From contig NC_092577.1 of assembly GCF_037975245.1 (NCBI RefSeq), positions 11,786,013-11,846,012 on the forward strand: DNA of 60,000 nt. Reading direction: 5' to 3'. Positions 11,339 to 22,556 of this stretch are shown here, piece by piece. Source of the stretch: Apostichopus japonicus. Its lineage: Eukaryota > Echinodermata > Holothuroidea > Aspidochirotida > Stichopodidae. Position 1 is the stretch's first letter. Each line of letters opens with the position of its first letter. Under the pieces are notes generated by a model. It was given only the letters and a program-made list of their open reading frames with translations, did no database searches and was not told the DNA's origin. The position numbers were made by a program, and so were the translations under genes.

Positions 11339-13528
11339 CTACGTCACATCTAGACAGTACGTGTACAGCTTTCCTGTTGTTTTTGTTGCTAATAAAAGTT
11401 CTTCCGTCCCATCCCTTTCTAGGGTTGTCACACAGCTAGCGTCATTATCTACTGTTCTTGTCAATAACTGTCGACCATCCTGACTGTATTGTACCAGGAT
11501 ACATCTCCGCTGATGTAAGATGTATGTACACCATAACATATATATGAACTCGTTCTTGTCTGTGCAGACACTGAAAGAATTCCAGTCGTATCCATCGAGG
11601 TCTGGTTTGGGGAATTCATACATGAGCCTACTCTCTGATTCCTCCATGGTGACTGCATATGCTTCATCACTATAGTTGGAACAGACAAGGAGATTACCTC
11701 TATGTACAGTGATATCAAAAGCCCCATCGATTACATTTGGTAAGGTAATCATGTGACTGTAAATCAACTGATCAGTCAATACATACACATATCTGCTGTT
11801 AGTACCAACAATAATATGACTCTCAGAATTAGTCGTTACACACTTCACGTACCGATCAAATGGCCACTTGGTAATTACATCACAAATTTTCTTCTTGCTA
11901 AATGCACCATCACGTACATCGTAAATGCCGATGTTGTCAGACTTACAAACTGTTATAACTTTGAACTTTGATAAAGAACAGCAATAACGCAATGCATTGG
12001 ACATGCCCCTATCATTCTTGAGCTTTTCCTGCCGTTGTATTTCCACTTTCCTGTTGACCACAGTGATGTGCGAGTACCCTGTAGATGCCATACCAGTTAT
12101 GACGATATTGCCATCTCCGCTGCTTGTAATACCATTAATCGACCAATTCGTAGCTTTGATTCCTGCAATATCAACAACTGAGTCTTCTTGCTGAACAATC
12201 GTGGCGTTGTTTTTAGTAACCTTCGTTATATCACCGATAATGAAATCAGATAAATATTCTAACTGTGGATAACCTTTTTTCATTTCTTCTATTAGAGGTT
12301 CACATGCTGCTCTTATATCAGGTATACACTGAGCGTATGTCCAATCGTTCTTAGGAGCAAGAATAGATGAGGTCGTTGCTGTAAAGTTCTCGTATCGTTT
12401 GATAATCGTGTCACAATAATCTGACATTTCTTTTAGCTCATCTTTGTTTTTTTTTACACGCAAATCTTTGGTTGTTATTAAATCCTTTAAGCAGCCATTT
12501 AAGTTATCAAGTTCTGTAATGAGAGCGCTCTCAGTTTTATCACATTTCAAATTTAACTCCTCGTATTCGTCGTCATAATATCTTTTCATATTTTTCCTAA
12601 CCTTATCATATTTCTCTCTAACTTGGCTTAATTCAACTTTCAAATTAATAGTCATCCGACCTTCTTTATTTCTTCTTCTGCTTTCTATTTCCTCTAAGCC
12701 TCTTGTTCGTACTTTAGTACATTCCTCAAGTTGATCATTAATCTTCTGCGTCTGTTTTTGGTGCTGATTTATCAACTTTTGTGTCTTTTTCTCGGCATTT
12801 TCGTTCAGCTTCTGCAGAGTAGTTTCAATTTTTTTTGGTAAGTCGTATAGTTTGTCTTTGTGTTTGTTTAGTTCCGCAAGTGTTGGTTTCAAAAGTTCTC
12901 TTTCAGTAGTTGCTAGTTCAGATACGTCTTGTAGGTCATGACCTTTGTGTTTACTATGTATACAGATTATGCATACTGGTACGAGTCGGCACGTACAGCA
13001 ACATAACTTTGCCTCTTTTTTCATGTGTATGTGGCACTTGGGATCTTCCGTAAGTGTCGATAGTTTCTCCAGTGTTAGGTTCCTGGCCTCAACATTATCC
13101 AATTTCAGAATGTGAGTTTGGTGTTCTGTGAACATTTGACTGTTCACGTGAACCATGTAACATGGGTCACATAAGAAGTCTCTACACTTAAAGCAGTATG
13201 CAAACACTTTTGTATTTTCTGAACAACTCACACATTGTTTTACATTTTCATATTCAAACGATTTTTGCAAGTTTACAAACTCAAGCATACTCTTCATATG
13301 AAAGTCATCCTTGAAATCATCAACTCCATTTTCTGGTATGACATAATCCTGTTGACATAATGGACATTTAACCGTCCCATCGTGGCTGGCTTGAATAACT
13401 GTTTTTAAGCAATCCCTGCAATATCGATGAAGACATGGTAACAGCTTCGGTTCTTTAAATTGACCCAAGCAAACAGAACAAAGAAAGAAGTTCTCTGCCA
13501 GGTCTTTGAGAGGAAATGTCGAAGCCAT
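11339..13528 (-). CDS. TRIM-type E3 ubiquitin ligase, copy A (729 aa, TRIM56-like architecture)
   Basis: Probable cytosolic E3 ubiquitin ligase. RING: C17/C20, C32-x-H34, C37/C40 and C55/C58, all eight zinc ligands present. B-box 1: about residues 99-139 (CVSC, CFKC, CDPC, then His). B-box 2: about 165-197 (CHIH, CCCTC, CIIC, HKGH). A Lys/Glu-rich coiled coil spans about 205-385. From about 450 to the end, repeated beta-strand units (HIIVGTNSRYVYVLTD, DITVHRGNLLVC, YSQDGRQLL) suggest an NHL/WD-like propeller, the usual substrate- or RNA-binding end of such TRIMs. The coding region is one exon, with start ATGG in the same place as in copies B, C and D. A 19-nt leader follows a CAG that resembles a splice acceptor. 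The closest relative is copy B. A role in innate immunity is inference from the family and the expansion. Confidence 0.93.
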   Translation of the reverse strand: MASTFPLKDLAENFFLCSVCLGQFKEPKLLPCLHRYCRDCLKTVIQASHDGTVKCPLCQQDYVIPENGVDDFKDDFHMKSMLEFVNLQKSFEYENVKQCVSCSENTKVFAYCFKCRDFLCDPCYMVHVNSQMFTEHQTHILKLDNVEARNLTLEKLSTLTEDPKCHIHMKKEAKLCCCTCRLVPVCIICIHSKHKGHDLQDVSELATTERELLKPTLAELNKHKDKLYDLPKKIETTLQKLNENAEKKTQKLINQHQKQTQKINDQLEECTKVRTRGLEEIESRRRNKEGRMTINLKVELSQVREKYDKVRKNMKRYYDDEYEELNLKCDKTESALITELDNLNGCLKDLITTKDLRVKKNKDELKEMSDYCDTIIKRYENFTATTSSILAPKNDWTYAQCIPDIRAACEPLIEEMKKGYPQLEYLSDFIIGDITKVTKNNATIVQQEDSVVDIAGIKATNWSINGITSSGDGNIVITGMASTGYSHITVVNRKVEIQRQEKLKNDRGMSNALRYCCSLSKFKVITVCKSDNIGIYDVRDGAFSKKKICDVITKWPFDRYVKCVTTNSESHIIVGTNSRYVYVLTDQLIYSHMITLPNVIDGAFDITVHRGNLLVCSNYSDEAYAVTMEESESRLMYEFPKPDLDGYDWNSFSVCTDKNEFIYMLWCTYILHQRRCILVQYSQDGRQLLTRTVDNDASCVTTLERDGTEELLLATKTTGKLYTYCLDVT

Positions 13529-13547
13529 AGGTCTGGTTTACGGGACT

Positions 13548-13550
13548 CTG
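13548..13550 (-). promoter_or_regulatory. candidate 3' splice site in the TRIM A leader
   Basis: Minus-strand CAG followed by a 19-nt leader (AGTCCCGTAAACCAGACCT) and the start codon. The leader is nearly identical in copies A, B and C, while sequence beyond the CAG is much more diverged in A. This is what an intron boundary would look like. Inference only. Confidence 0.4.
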
Positions 13551-15029
13551 CAATCTTTAAAGAAATTAACCCAACATTGTTTCATATTGTAATTACATTA
13601 CTGAATATGCGTTTACATTTGCCAAGAACTTGACGTTAAGAAATATATTAAACTATTTTTCTTTAAATTTGCTTTAGATGTATTATGCCAAAAGTCATGT
13701 AAATTTGTGCTAGGAACTCAGTTCTTTCGTGGGAGCAAATACTTTATTTTGGCCAAAACTGTCAGCACCTCAAGTTGCCAAGCCCATCATCCTGTCCCTG
13801 TGCACGGGGATCTTCATTACGCAGATCATATGTACGTGTTGCCATTTTGATAGAGGGATCTGCATTATGAAATCACAAACGAAACACCATTTGTAAATGA
13901 AGTTGCAACGAGGCTGTTGTACGTTAAAAAGGGGATTCGTGGTCCGATGGACATAGGTAAACATCACCATCCTCAATATATTGAAATTTTCCACTTTTTG
14001 TGATATTATTTGTATTGTTCTTGACGGTAGAATACCGGCAATTAAAGCGTATGCTCGAAGATGTAAATTAAAAGCAAAAAACGGATGCATCGTTTCTTGA
14101 CTGGCACTTTTAGGACGTGAATTCAAGTCGTTTAGAATTCCGTTTTAGAACATTAAACGTTTCCTGTTGCAACCATGTTCTTTTTTTAGCAAATTAATCT
14201 GATATATTGCTTTATTACTCGGTAACCCTTTTTTTAAGTACCGCAACTGTCCAGCGTGTAACATCAAATAATTAGGCGAATAAGTGGTGTAGGAGTGTTA
14301 TCTAAGAACTAAGTCAAGTGTATATAAATAATATGTGTATTTGAGAATCTTCAAGCAATAAAGATATCCTTTTATATCAAATACAGTATTTCTAACAGTC
14401 TAGATGAATAATGAGACATATTATATGTACATACCTAAGCACCGACATCACATAAAGAGGACGTACCTCACAAACCAATTTGGGTAACACTTTATGAATA
14501 TTCAAATTTAAGTGTCCCGATGTAAGGTAATTGATACAAGATCGAACAAACGTGTATTTGTCATTACACACAGGTTAAATAATGGGTACCAAGGCATTAT
14601 AGACAGTTTATTCTTAATTTATATTATGCAAATTTAAGTACATTATCACTGTTATTTTGCCATTGATGGTGAATGTTCTTTTACGATGTTATGGTAAGTT
14701 TACTTCAATCAGTTCTATCCAATCTTCAACATTTAATATTCTAAGGTATATAATGATACTTTAACTTACTCACATCTTTCCAAAATGATTAGTCTTTGAG
14801 TTAATGCAAATCTTGCTTTGATTTTGTTTATCACGTACAAAAACCCCACAGCAGACTGGCTATACCAAATATATATGAAACGAATGCTCACTGCCCCATT
14901 TACTTACAATATCACTGTAGTTTCGTTTCATCGTCTCCTGTGCAACATTAAGTGACTGTTAGTTGTGTTTGCCCTCGTAACATTTGGTTCTATTCAACCC
15001 TCAATATTTCTTTAACCAGATACATGTGA

Positions 15030-15606
15030 AAGGGGGTGTAGGGGGCTCTGAGTAGAGGTAGCTCCCTTGTGTCTTGTCAGCTGCACCCGGTAGCAGGGTG
15101 GACAGGCATCACTGGTCCTCACCCATCTCCTAAATCTCTCACGTGTTGGCTCCTAGCGCCACACCCTGGTTCACCGTCTCAGCTGGCGGGCGAAACCACG
15201 TGAGGGGGGTGGTGCCATCATGGCATCACTGGGCGTAAGACTTCCACGTTGCAGTTACCGGCCAGGGCGGAGTAGTCTCAAGATGGACTCAATCGGCCAC
15301 GTGATCGTATCCAGGGCGAGCCCCAAGATGGGGGACTTCGGCTGTGGCTAATTCTGGAGAGGGATGGGCTCCGCCAGGATAAATTGCCCAAGACACTCTA
15401 CACGATGACAACAACTATTTCCCAACCTATAAGGCAGACAGAGGAAAAGATGGGAGGACAACATCCCAGAGTGGACGGGCCTCAAACTGCCTGATGCCCT
15501 TCGAGAGGCCGAGAACAGGAACAAATGGAAAGAAATAGTTGGGAGGGCATCTGTGGCGCCCCTACGGTCTACCAGACTCCGGGATAGGTGAGGTGAGGTG
15601 AGATAG
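15030..15606 (+). mobile_element. 5'-truncated LINE tail inserted in the unit A flank
   Basis: Comparison with the paralogous flank at 37945-37985 shows about 580 extra bases here. The insert is bounded by near-identical 11-mers, GATACATGTGA on the left and GATAGATGTGA on the right, probably a target-site duplication. It is much more GC-rich than its surroundings. Its end encodes the C-terminus of a LINE polymerase, followed by a short GTGAG-type repeat tail, consistent with a non-LTR retrotransposon integrated in plus orientation. The first 400 bases do not translate into a recognisable domain in one frame and may be degraded. Confidence 0.75.
15433..15591 (+). pseudogene. LINE polymerase C-terminal fragment
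   Basis: Frame 1 from 15433 reads GRQRKRWEDNIPEWTGL and then LREAENRNKWKEIVGRAS, ending APLRSTRLRDR and a TGA (15589-15591). This resembles the extreme C-terminus common to several LINE polymerases of marine animals, which carry a WxDNIxEWTGL motif. An upstream DKLPKTLY remnant near 15380 lies in another frame. The antisense ORF over this region is a shadow. Confidence 0.7.
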
Positions 15607-17700
15607 ATGTGATGTTGAACTAGCCTAGAACACTTCAAAGTTTGTTCCAATTATGTTTCGAAGTAAAAGTTTGCCCATATATGATCAATTCAAGAAAGGA
15701 ACTTCAAGGAATTCAAATTTGGACTGAAGTTTTCAATATTTAGTAGTTACCATATTCATTCTGTTGACATTTTATTAGAAATTTGTGGAAAAAACTGTTC
15801 TGAACCATTTAGTGTGGCAGCTGCAGGCTGTACAAATTTAACAGAAACCACAGTCTAGTCATTCCACGACGCGCTACAAAATAGAATACGGCCGTTAAAA
15901 TGGAACCCAATGTACATACTCCCAGTGGGGATCTACTTGCTTGCAAGTACATATATCGAACGATTTCTGTTCCATAGCAAATGGCCAATAGAAGACATTT
16001 AAAAATATATTAGAGTGAATGTTCACTTACCTAATTCTATCGTAAAGACCTCAAAGGTTTATGTCTCAACTAATGTTCTTCAAAACAAAATAACTGCAAC
16101 AAACACAGTTTACCATCATTTTTCTTGTATGAATTACCGGTATCACGTTTCACATGACGTTAAACTGTACTTTGCGTGTGCAAGTATAGTACAATTCAAT
16201 GCGGCCTGTAGTGACGTGTTACAAAGTAACCACTGGGTTCAGGGGTCTAAGGAAGTTGCAAAATAGCGGGGAATTCCTGCAAATACAAAAGAGCGTGCCA
16301 CGGGTCAATGATTTTTCATAGTCTACTTACCGATTGTATGGGAATTTTCACGTATCGTCGACGTGTTAAATATCCACCTCAGTAAAAATACAATATATTA
16401 TGTAAAGAAGTATTATTGTTTAACGTTTTAGAAGGGATATGTTATGATTGAAATCCAAATGACTTTGTACCAAATTTTACTAGTTAAACACTTGTACCAA
16501 AAGAATGTGTTTCCCTCTTTGCATAATTTTCAGAAAAATAATTGCAAAAGCATTAACTTTTCCCGAAAAGCATACATGAGGAGGATACGGTTCAGTCGAG
16601 TATTTTTTGTATTTCTGCAAGGGAAGAATAGGACAACTACGCATGTACTTTCCCTCCAACCTCCCATTGAAACCTTGAGGTACTTATCAACAAAATGATG
16701 CGCATTGGGCTACTTCTATTGACATTACTAATATTTTACATGTGCCTCAGAATGCTCCATTGACATCTAAATTTCAATTTTCTTTTTAGAGGAGGGGGGG
16801 GGGGGATTCATGTCGCTATTTTAATCAGTCGGATAAATTTTGCGTTTATATTTATTTATTTGGCACAATCTTGCCTCATAATGCACCATTTGACGTTAAG
16901 AACTGAATCGATTACTTTCACAAAAGTGCAGCCTTATACACGAAATAGTCGGGGTAAGTTTTATTACCTTTCCCAACTCCCCACTTTTGAAATTCTGTCC
17001 ACGTCACTGTACTTAGCGAGTCTCAACTTGTTTTCTTGAGGCCATCAACTAATAATCTTAGCTTCTAAGCTTACCATGATAGATTAAATGTGGTCACGTT
17101 TGAAATATCTTCCTTGGGATGATGCAAATGCAAAACACCTTGCCCTTTTTCACTAAGTCCATATTCAAAATAGTCAGGGACGTGCATATTTCAGCCCAGA
17201 GTTTGGAAAATGTAAGCCCACATCATGTTAATCTATACTATATGGAATGGTTACCCACAGCTTCTTTATATTTGGCTCGGACTGAGAAGATGTCCCAAAT
17301 TAACTTTAAGACATTTCAAAACATTTTCAAACTGTCCGTACTTATTGTATCAATCAACCATAACAAACTAAAAAAAGTATCCTAATAAACACCTGACGAT
17401 GATCACACAGTGACAGTCTCGGTAAAATAGGACTGAGGTTGAGAACGGATCAGCCGTTTGATTGTTTGGTTTTTCATGCCCAGGTTCTTTCTTGGGTGAC
17501 TTTGCTTCAAACCTGTTTTTATGCTGGGTGTAAGCAGGAAGTTCGGTTTTTGGTTGATTCTTTTTATAATGAGGTAATCTTACAGGTCACCAGTATTACC
17601 CCCAAAATATCAAACAAACTCAAATAATGTACACATTGTTCAGCATTGTTCACATTTCAAAAGTAATGTATTGCCACTGTAAAAGAAATACCCATCTTGA

Positions 17701-18424
17701 GATATTAAATCAATTGTGAATAATTCAAAATAGCTATGAAACATTTAGAGGATGAAACTGTCTCGAGAAAGTACTTTAAAAAAAAAGTTTTACTCAATTT
17801 TGAGTTTGCTAAAATGTATGGCCAAATCTGATAATCGGACAGTTTTCACAGCTTTAAAGGGGTAGGCCATTAAAACACATGTTTTTCTTATTCGGTATTT
17901 ACCTTTAATAAGGTACTACTCTTACGACCAGTCATATATTGATTACTATCACCACGTGGACATCAAAAACTAAACTCTGGGTTAGAAGGTATTTTTATAA
18001 ACTCAACTTTTATGACTGCAAATGACCTTTGACCTCATGATGCTATTGAAATCTTAACCCCTAGTTTATGTCACAATTTCACCAAATCTGGTGAAAAGAA
18101 GCAGCAAAGGATCTGCGAGCAGAATCGTGACCTAGAAAAAACATTACTAACTGACCAACGGACAGACAAACGCATTACCATGACAACAGCTCAACTAGTG
18201 CAAAAAGTGCTGTATACCTGAAAGGGAAAACAATTATGTCCCATTCTCGAACCCCTGCCTCACTATCCGGAAATGAAAAGAAAATAATAAAACATATAAA
18301 ATTAATCAACCATTGATATAGAAAATAAAGTCATATTTCTTGATGAAATAATTTCTGTATTTAAAGTGAGTGCACCTTGAATTTGTAAGGTTGCTTCAAA
18401 AAATGATTTAAATAATTTCCTACC
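17701..18424. other. intergenic, possible dispersed repeat
   Basis: Non-coding. The segment 17860-18240 (AAAGGGGTAGGCCATTAAAA to TGAAAGGGAAAAC) has a different texture from the flanks, with repeated GACCAACGGACAGACA-like units near 18155. It may be an unclassified short repeat, but I see no second copy in the window. Confidence 0.3.
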
Positions 18425-18875
18425 TCTGCGTCACTACTAGGCCGTACGTGTACAACTTCCCATCCCCCCTTCCTCTCTTTACCCCTTTATTCTCTCTTAA
18501 ATAGAAAATTCTCTTCTAATGTCACACAGCAAACGTTATCATCTACTATTCTTGTTGTAAGTAACTGTCCGCCATTATGACTGCATTGTACCAGAATAAA
18601 TCTCCGACGATATGAGATGGCTGCTTTCCATAGCATGTTTATGAACTCATTATTGTCTATTCAGACAGTGATAGGTCTACAGTCTAATTCATAAAGATCA
18701 GGTGTGGTGAAATTATGCATCAGCTTACTCTGTGATTCCTCCATGGTGAATGCATATGATCTACCACACGAGTTGCCACAGACCAGGAGACTACTTCTAT
18801 GTACATTGATATCATACGATGCAACAATTATATCTAGTAAGTGCAAACATGTGACTGTAAATATCGATTGCATAA
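18425..18875 (-). pseudogene. TRIM C-terminal propeller fragment
   Basis: On the minus strand, the final propeller blades are recognisable: DINVHRSSLLVCGNSCGRSY, AFTMEESQSKLMHNF and TPDLYELD. A frameshifted tail follows, ending near the family-specific YGLV-type C-terminus. Only about 150 codons' worth remains, with no RING, B-box or coiled coil. It is broken by stops and indels between 18450 and 18660. It is one of several 3' fragments stranded by recombination. Confidence 0.8.
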
Positions 18876-18899
18876 CGCCAACTAGCTGGGATAATTTTA

Positions 18900-19670
18900 A
18901 ACTCAGTTAACATACGGCAGTACCGCCAATGTTTGATGATCCTGCACTGATCAATATAATCTGAACCGTCACGTACTCATTGACGTCATTTTACACCTAT
19001 TCCAATCAAACCATTTTATGAATGAAATAACTTTACAAACATCAATGTTTACAATGTAAAGAGTCATTTCACCTAATTACTCAAAACACCGTAAAATATT
19101 TTGAAGCTGAAGTTGAATCATTTAGTGCTTCTTGTGGGTGTTTCTTAATATCCTGAAACGAATAACCAATCAGACATACCCAATTATTCACAATGAATGC
19201 TGGTGCATTAGTCTCACGCAAATCACGCATTATTGTTGGTTATTTTTTGTTCGACCGTTTCGTAGAGGACAATCTGTGTTATTATTGTTTTTTTATAAGG
19301 CGAACAACTAATTATCCTCGGAAACATTTTCAAAAAGATTAATTTACTAATTTACTGACAGGATATATAATACCTCAACCTGTCTTTAGTAGAAAACAAA
19401 GTAAAACAACAAATGGAATATTAGATATGTCTCTACAGACAAACGTTACATCTTAAGAGTAATAAAGAAGATCGTGGTCGTGGTCGTGTTCGTGGTCGTG
19501 TCTGAGGAGACTAGTGACCATGAATAATGTTTCACATATACAGAACAGAGCAGAAAGTGTCATTGAAGACAGAAGTGTAAAGCTAAATATCATGAGATAT
19601 CCTTAAATCAGTGTTGATGTCACTTTATGAATACAGGTGGAATCATTCATTCCATTATATGCTCAACAGA
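18900..19670. repeat. duplicated non-coding block, matches 46640-47420
   Basis: Ordered matches include TCATTTCACCTAATTACTCA (46717-46737 region), TTAGTCTCACGCAAATCACG (46965 region), CGAACAACTAATTATC (19304 and 47042) and CGTTACATCTTAAGAGTAAT (19444 and 47222). The order and spacing are conserved, so it is an old segmental copy linked to the TRIM C type of 3' flank. No coding potential is shared. Confidence 0.7.
19471..19503. repeat. short GTGGTC tandem repeat
   Basis: About five imperfect GTGGTC/GTGTTC hexamers. The paralogous site near 47250 lacks them, so the expansion is local. Confidence 0.7.
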
Positions 19671-19671
19671 G

Positions 19672-20310
19672 CTACGTCTTAGTTACTACTAGACCGTACG
19701 TGTAAAGCTTCCCCGAAGTATTTGTTGCAATTACAAGTTTTTCCGCCCTATTCTTTTCTAGTGATGTCACACATCAAACGTTCTCGTCTACTGGTCTTCC
19801 TGATAGTACCTGTCGGCCATCCTGACTGTACTCTACCAGGAAACCTCTATCGTGACGATCGACGTCTGCACCCCATAATATGTAGATGAACTCGTTCTTG
19901 TCTGTGCAGTCACTGTGAGGAATCCAGTCGCATCGATGGAGATATGGTTTAGTGAATCCATACTTTAGCTTACTCTCTGATTCCATAGTGGCTGTATATG
20001 CTCTATCACTACCGTTGCATCAGACAGTGAGGTTAACTCTATGTAAAGTGATAGCAAAAGCCACATCGATTACATATAGCTGAGTAAACATGTGACTGTA
20101 CTTTAGATCATCAGTAAGTACATACACATATCTTCTGTTAGTACCAACAATAATATGATTCTTCACAGGATCAGTAGTTACACAACTTGGCCACCTTTTA
20201 ATGACGTTAAGAATGTTCTTCTTGGTATATGCATATCAAGTACATCTTAAATTCCGATGTCAGGCTCACAAACTCGTATAGCTTTTCACTCTTATAAAGA
20301 ACAGCAATGG
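19672..20310 (-). pseudogene. TRIM C-terminal propeller fragment
   Basis: The minus strand carries the last third of a TRIM propeller, ending GKLYTYGLVV and a TAG at 19672-19674. Recognisable pieces are SESKLKYGFTKP, CTDKNEFIYILWGADVD and VEYSQDGRQVL, with SHMFTQLY-like and HIIVGTNRRYVYV-like blades upstream. An in-frame TGA after PVDENV and further indels above 19990 inactivate it. The homology fades at about 20310, where paralogues have the CSLS(K/E)FKVITV block. RING to coiled-coil sequence is absent. Confidence 0.82.
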
Positions 20311-21240
20311 CTATGAACTCACTCCTTTTTCTCATACGTAAATAATAGACCGGGATGCATACATCAGAAAGTGCTCTAGTTAGTGGTTTTTGTGACCACC
20401 GAGCGACAACTACCTGATTTTTTGTACAATGATGGAGAAAAATATGAATAATAACCACACAAACTCGTCAAGCGTGAAAGTTGCACATTAATTAGTAATC
20501 ATAGTTTTAATTAATCATAATTGTGTTTGTCGCCCTCTTGCGTCCAAATAGAGAAAATAAGCTCAATGCGTGTGGATTTCTACTGTTCTTTTTTGGGGGA
20601 GGTGAATATTGTGATGTGCAGGATGTTGAACTATGTTATTTACATGTTAGGAATAAAGTGTGAACTTAGCTTTACGTCCTATTCGAGGGATTTTTTTTGG
20701 GGGGGGGGGTTATTGCAAATGTTTTTCCTATTTTAACTTAAGAAGGAATATTTATACCAATACTTATGATGATTATGCTGATACTGATCTGATAATAATA
20801 AATGATAAGACTACATGAACTACTATTTTTAATAATACAAACAATAAAGATATTGATAATGAACCTGAAAGTGACATTCATGATAAGTTATATAGATCTT
20901 GATTTTATTATAATTAGCGAAGTAATTTTGATTAATATTAGAATAATTACTTTAACTATCGTTGCTTTGTGTGTATACAAGTATGCTCATCACAACTTTT
21001 TCTTTTCCTTGCCTCTCTGATCCTCTTTTCCAAAGTATCCTTCATCCACATTTTTCTCTAATGTCAACCTCCCCTCCCCCTCCCTCCACCTCTCTCTCTC
21101 TCTCTATCTCCCTCTTTGTTTCTTTAATCTCTATCTCTCTATCTCAATCTTCTTTTCTCGCCTTCAACCCCCTCCCTGCAACATCTCTACACATCGCAGA
21201 CAAATAATTTTGACTGAATGACAAAGAGTATCCAAACAAG
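20311..21240. other. intergenic with low-complexity tracts
   Basis: AT-rich, with an 11-G run at 20699-20709 and a CT-rich stretch at about 21030-21190 containing TCTCTCTCTCTCTATCTCC. ORFs here are products of low complexity. Confidence 0.5.
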
Positions 21241-21260
21241 TACAAAAGCATCATCATATT

Positions 21261-22260
21261 CAAATTGTATAATATTGATAACATTACTGTTATCATAACT
21301 TGCACATATGACACATAAGAAATGCATGTAGTTATTGTTTTTACATTTTCAGCTTTTCTTCATGGCTGAGGTTTGAGGACATAACATCCCAACTTTAATT
21401 TATAAACAAGCACTGTAAAAAAGGTACCATTTCTCTACAAGTCTCAAGAAAATTGGCAAACTATTCTTGCAGTACATCAAACATGATTTTGATACATGGA
21501 TATAAAACAAGTGAAATAGTGTTCTGTTACTACGGCACGAAATACATCTATACGAATTCTCTATCACTTCTACAAATTGTATAATATTGATAACATTACT
21601 GTTATCATAACTTGCATATATGGCACATAAGAAATGTATGTAGTTATTGTTTTTACGTTTTCAACTTTTCTTCATGGCTGAGGTTTGAGGACAGAACATT
21701 CCAACATTCAGTTCTAAACGAGCACTGTAAAAAACGTTTATCTGTAATCACATCTACAAGTCGTTAGAAAAATGAGAAACTATTCTTGCTGCCTACATCG
21801 CAAGTGATCTTGAAACATAAATACAAAACAAGTGAATTGGTTTTCTGTTAATACACCTCGAAATATAAGAATTCTCTACCAAGTGACATACTATTCTTGC
21901 AGTGCATCGCAAGTGATTTTGAAACATAAATATAAAACAAGTGAACTGGTGTTCTGTTTATACAGCTCGAAATACATCTATAAGAATTAACCACTTCTAC
22001 ATGTCGTTGGAAAAATGAGAAACTATTCTTGCTGCCTACATCGCAAGTGATTCTGAAACATAAATATAAAACAAGTGAATTGGTTTTCTGTTAATACAAC
22101 TCGAAATATAAGAATTCTCTACCAAGTGACATACTATTGATACTTGAATATTAAACAAGTTCTGTTAATACAGAAAAAAGAATTCCCTTTAACTTCCACA
22201 AGCTATTGGTAAAGTGACGTACTATTTGTGCACTACAATATACATCCCAAGTAATGTTTA
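21261..22260. repeat. complex tandem repeat with about 312-bp and 243-bp periods
   Basis: CAAATTGTATAATATTGATA recurs at 21261 and 21573 (period 312) and includes the hairpin TGATAACA-TTAC-TGTTATCA. Downstream, TCTACAAGTCGTTAGAAAAA (21753) recurs as a variant at 21996 (period 243). A shorter module with ACATAAATATAAAACAAGTG and ATTCTCTACCAAGTGACATA repeats between 21800 and 22150. This looks like a decaying satellite-like or multi-monomer repeat. It is non-coding. Confidence 0.8.
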
Positions 22261-22556
22261 TACATGAATATGATATATAAGTGTTTATATAGCTCAAATT
22301 GTGGGTGGAGTGAGATTAAGAATCCAAATGTTGTTGGTCCATCCATAACGCTTGCAAAACATTGAATGACTTTGCGATCGTTTGCCCGTTTTGTAAACAA
22401 ACTTGGATGGTAGATGCTCTACAGTGACCTGAATGAACTCATTGTTATTTCGGGGTCACAGGTAACTTAACTATGCCAGAGGTCAAACAAGTTCAGACCA
22501 GACCAAATTTACATTACTGTGAATGAATGAGTCTAGATACATAGGCTTACAGACAT
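22261..22556. other. short intergenic stretch
   Basis: Non-coding DNA just 3' of the candidate Cys-rich gene on the minus strand. No canonical AATAAA was noted in the first 100 nt. Confidence 0.35.

Larger units (their letters stand above)
13529..17700. repeat. TRIM 5'-flank repeat, unit A
   Basis: About 4 kb upstream of gene A is paralogous to 35627-39640 (B), 50125-53260 (C) and the start of the unit D flank after 59727. Shared landmarks are the CGCGCTAC..GAATACGGCCG stretch (15870, 38265, 51255) and the ACGTATCGTCGACGTG stretch (16345, 38745). Short ORFs inside differ between copies, so the block is non-coding. Copy A carries an extra LINE tail (15030-15606) and a 12-G run (16794-16805) absent from the paralogues. 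Confidence 0.8.

Noticed and set aside
11461-12194. ORFs overlapping the TRIM gene A coding region in other frames
   Set aside because: Shadows of the 729-codon frame. The same shadows recur at the same offsets in copy B.
15348-15650. Minus-strand 100-codon ORF
   Set aside because: Antisense to the recognisable LINE C-terminus at 15433-15591.
21030-21207. 81-codon Ser/Leu-rich ORF
   Set aside because: Product of a CT-rich low-complexity tract.
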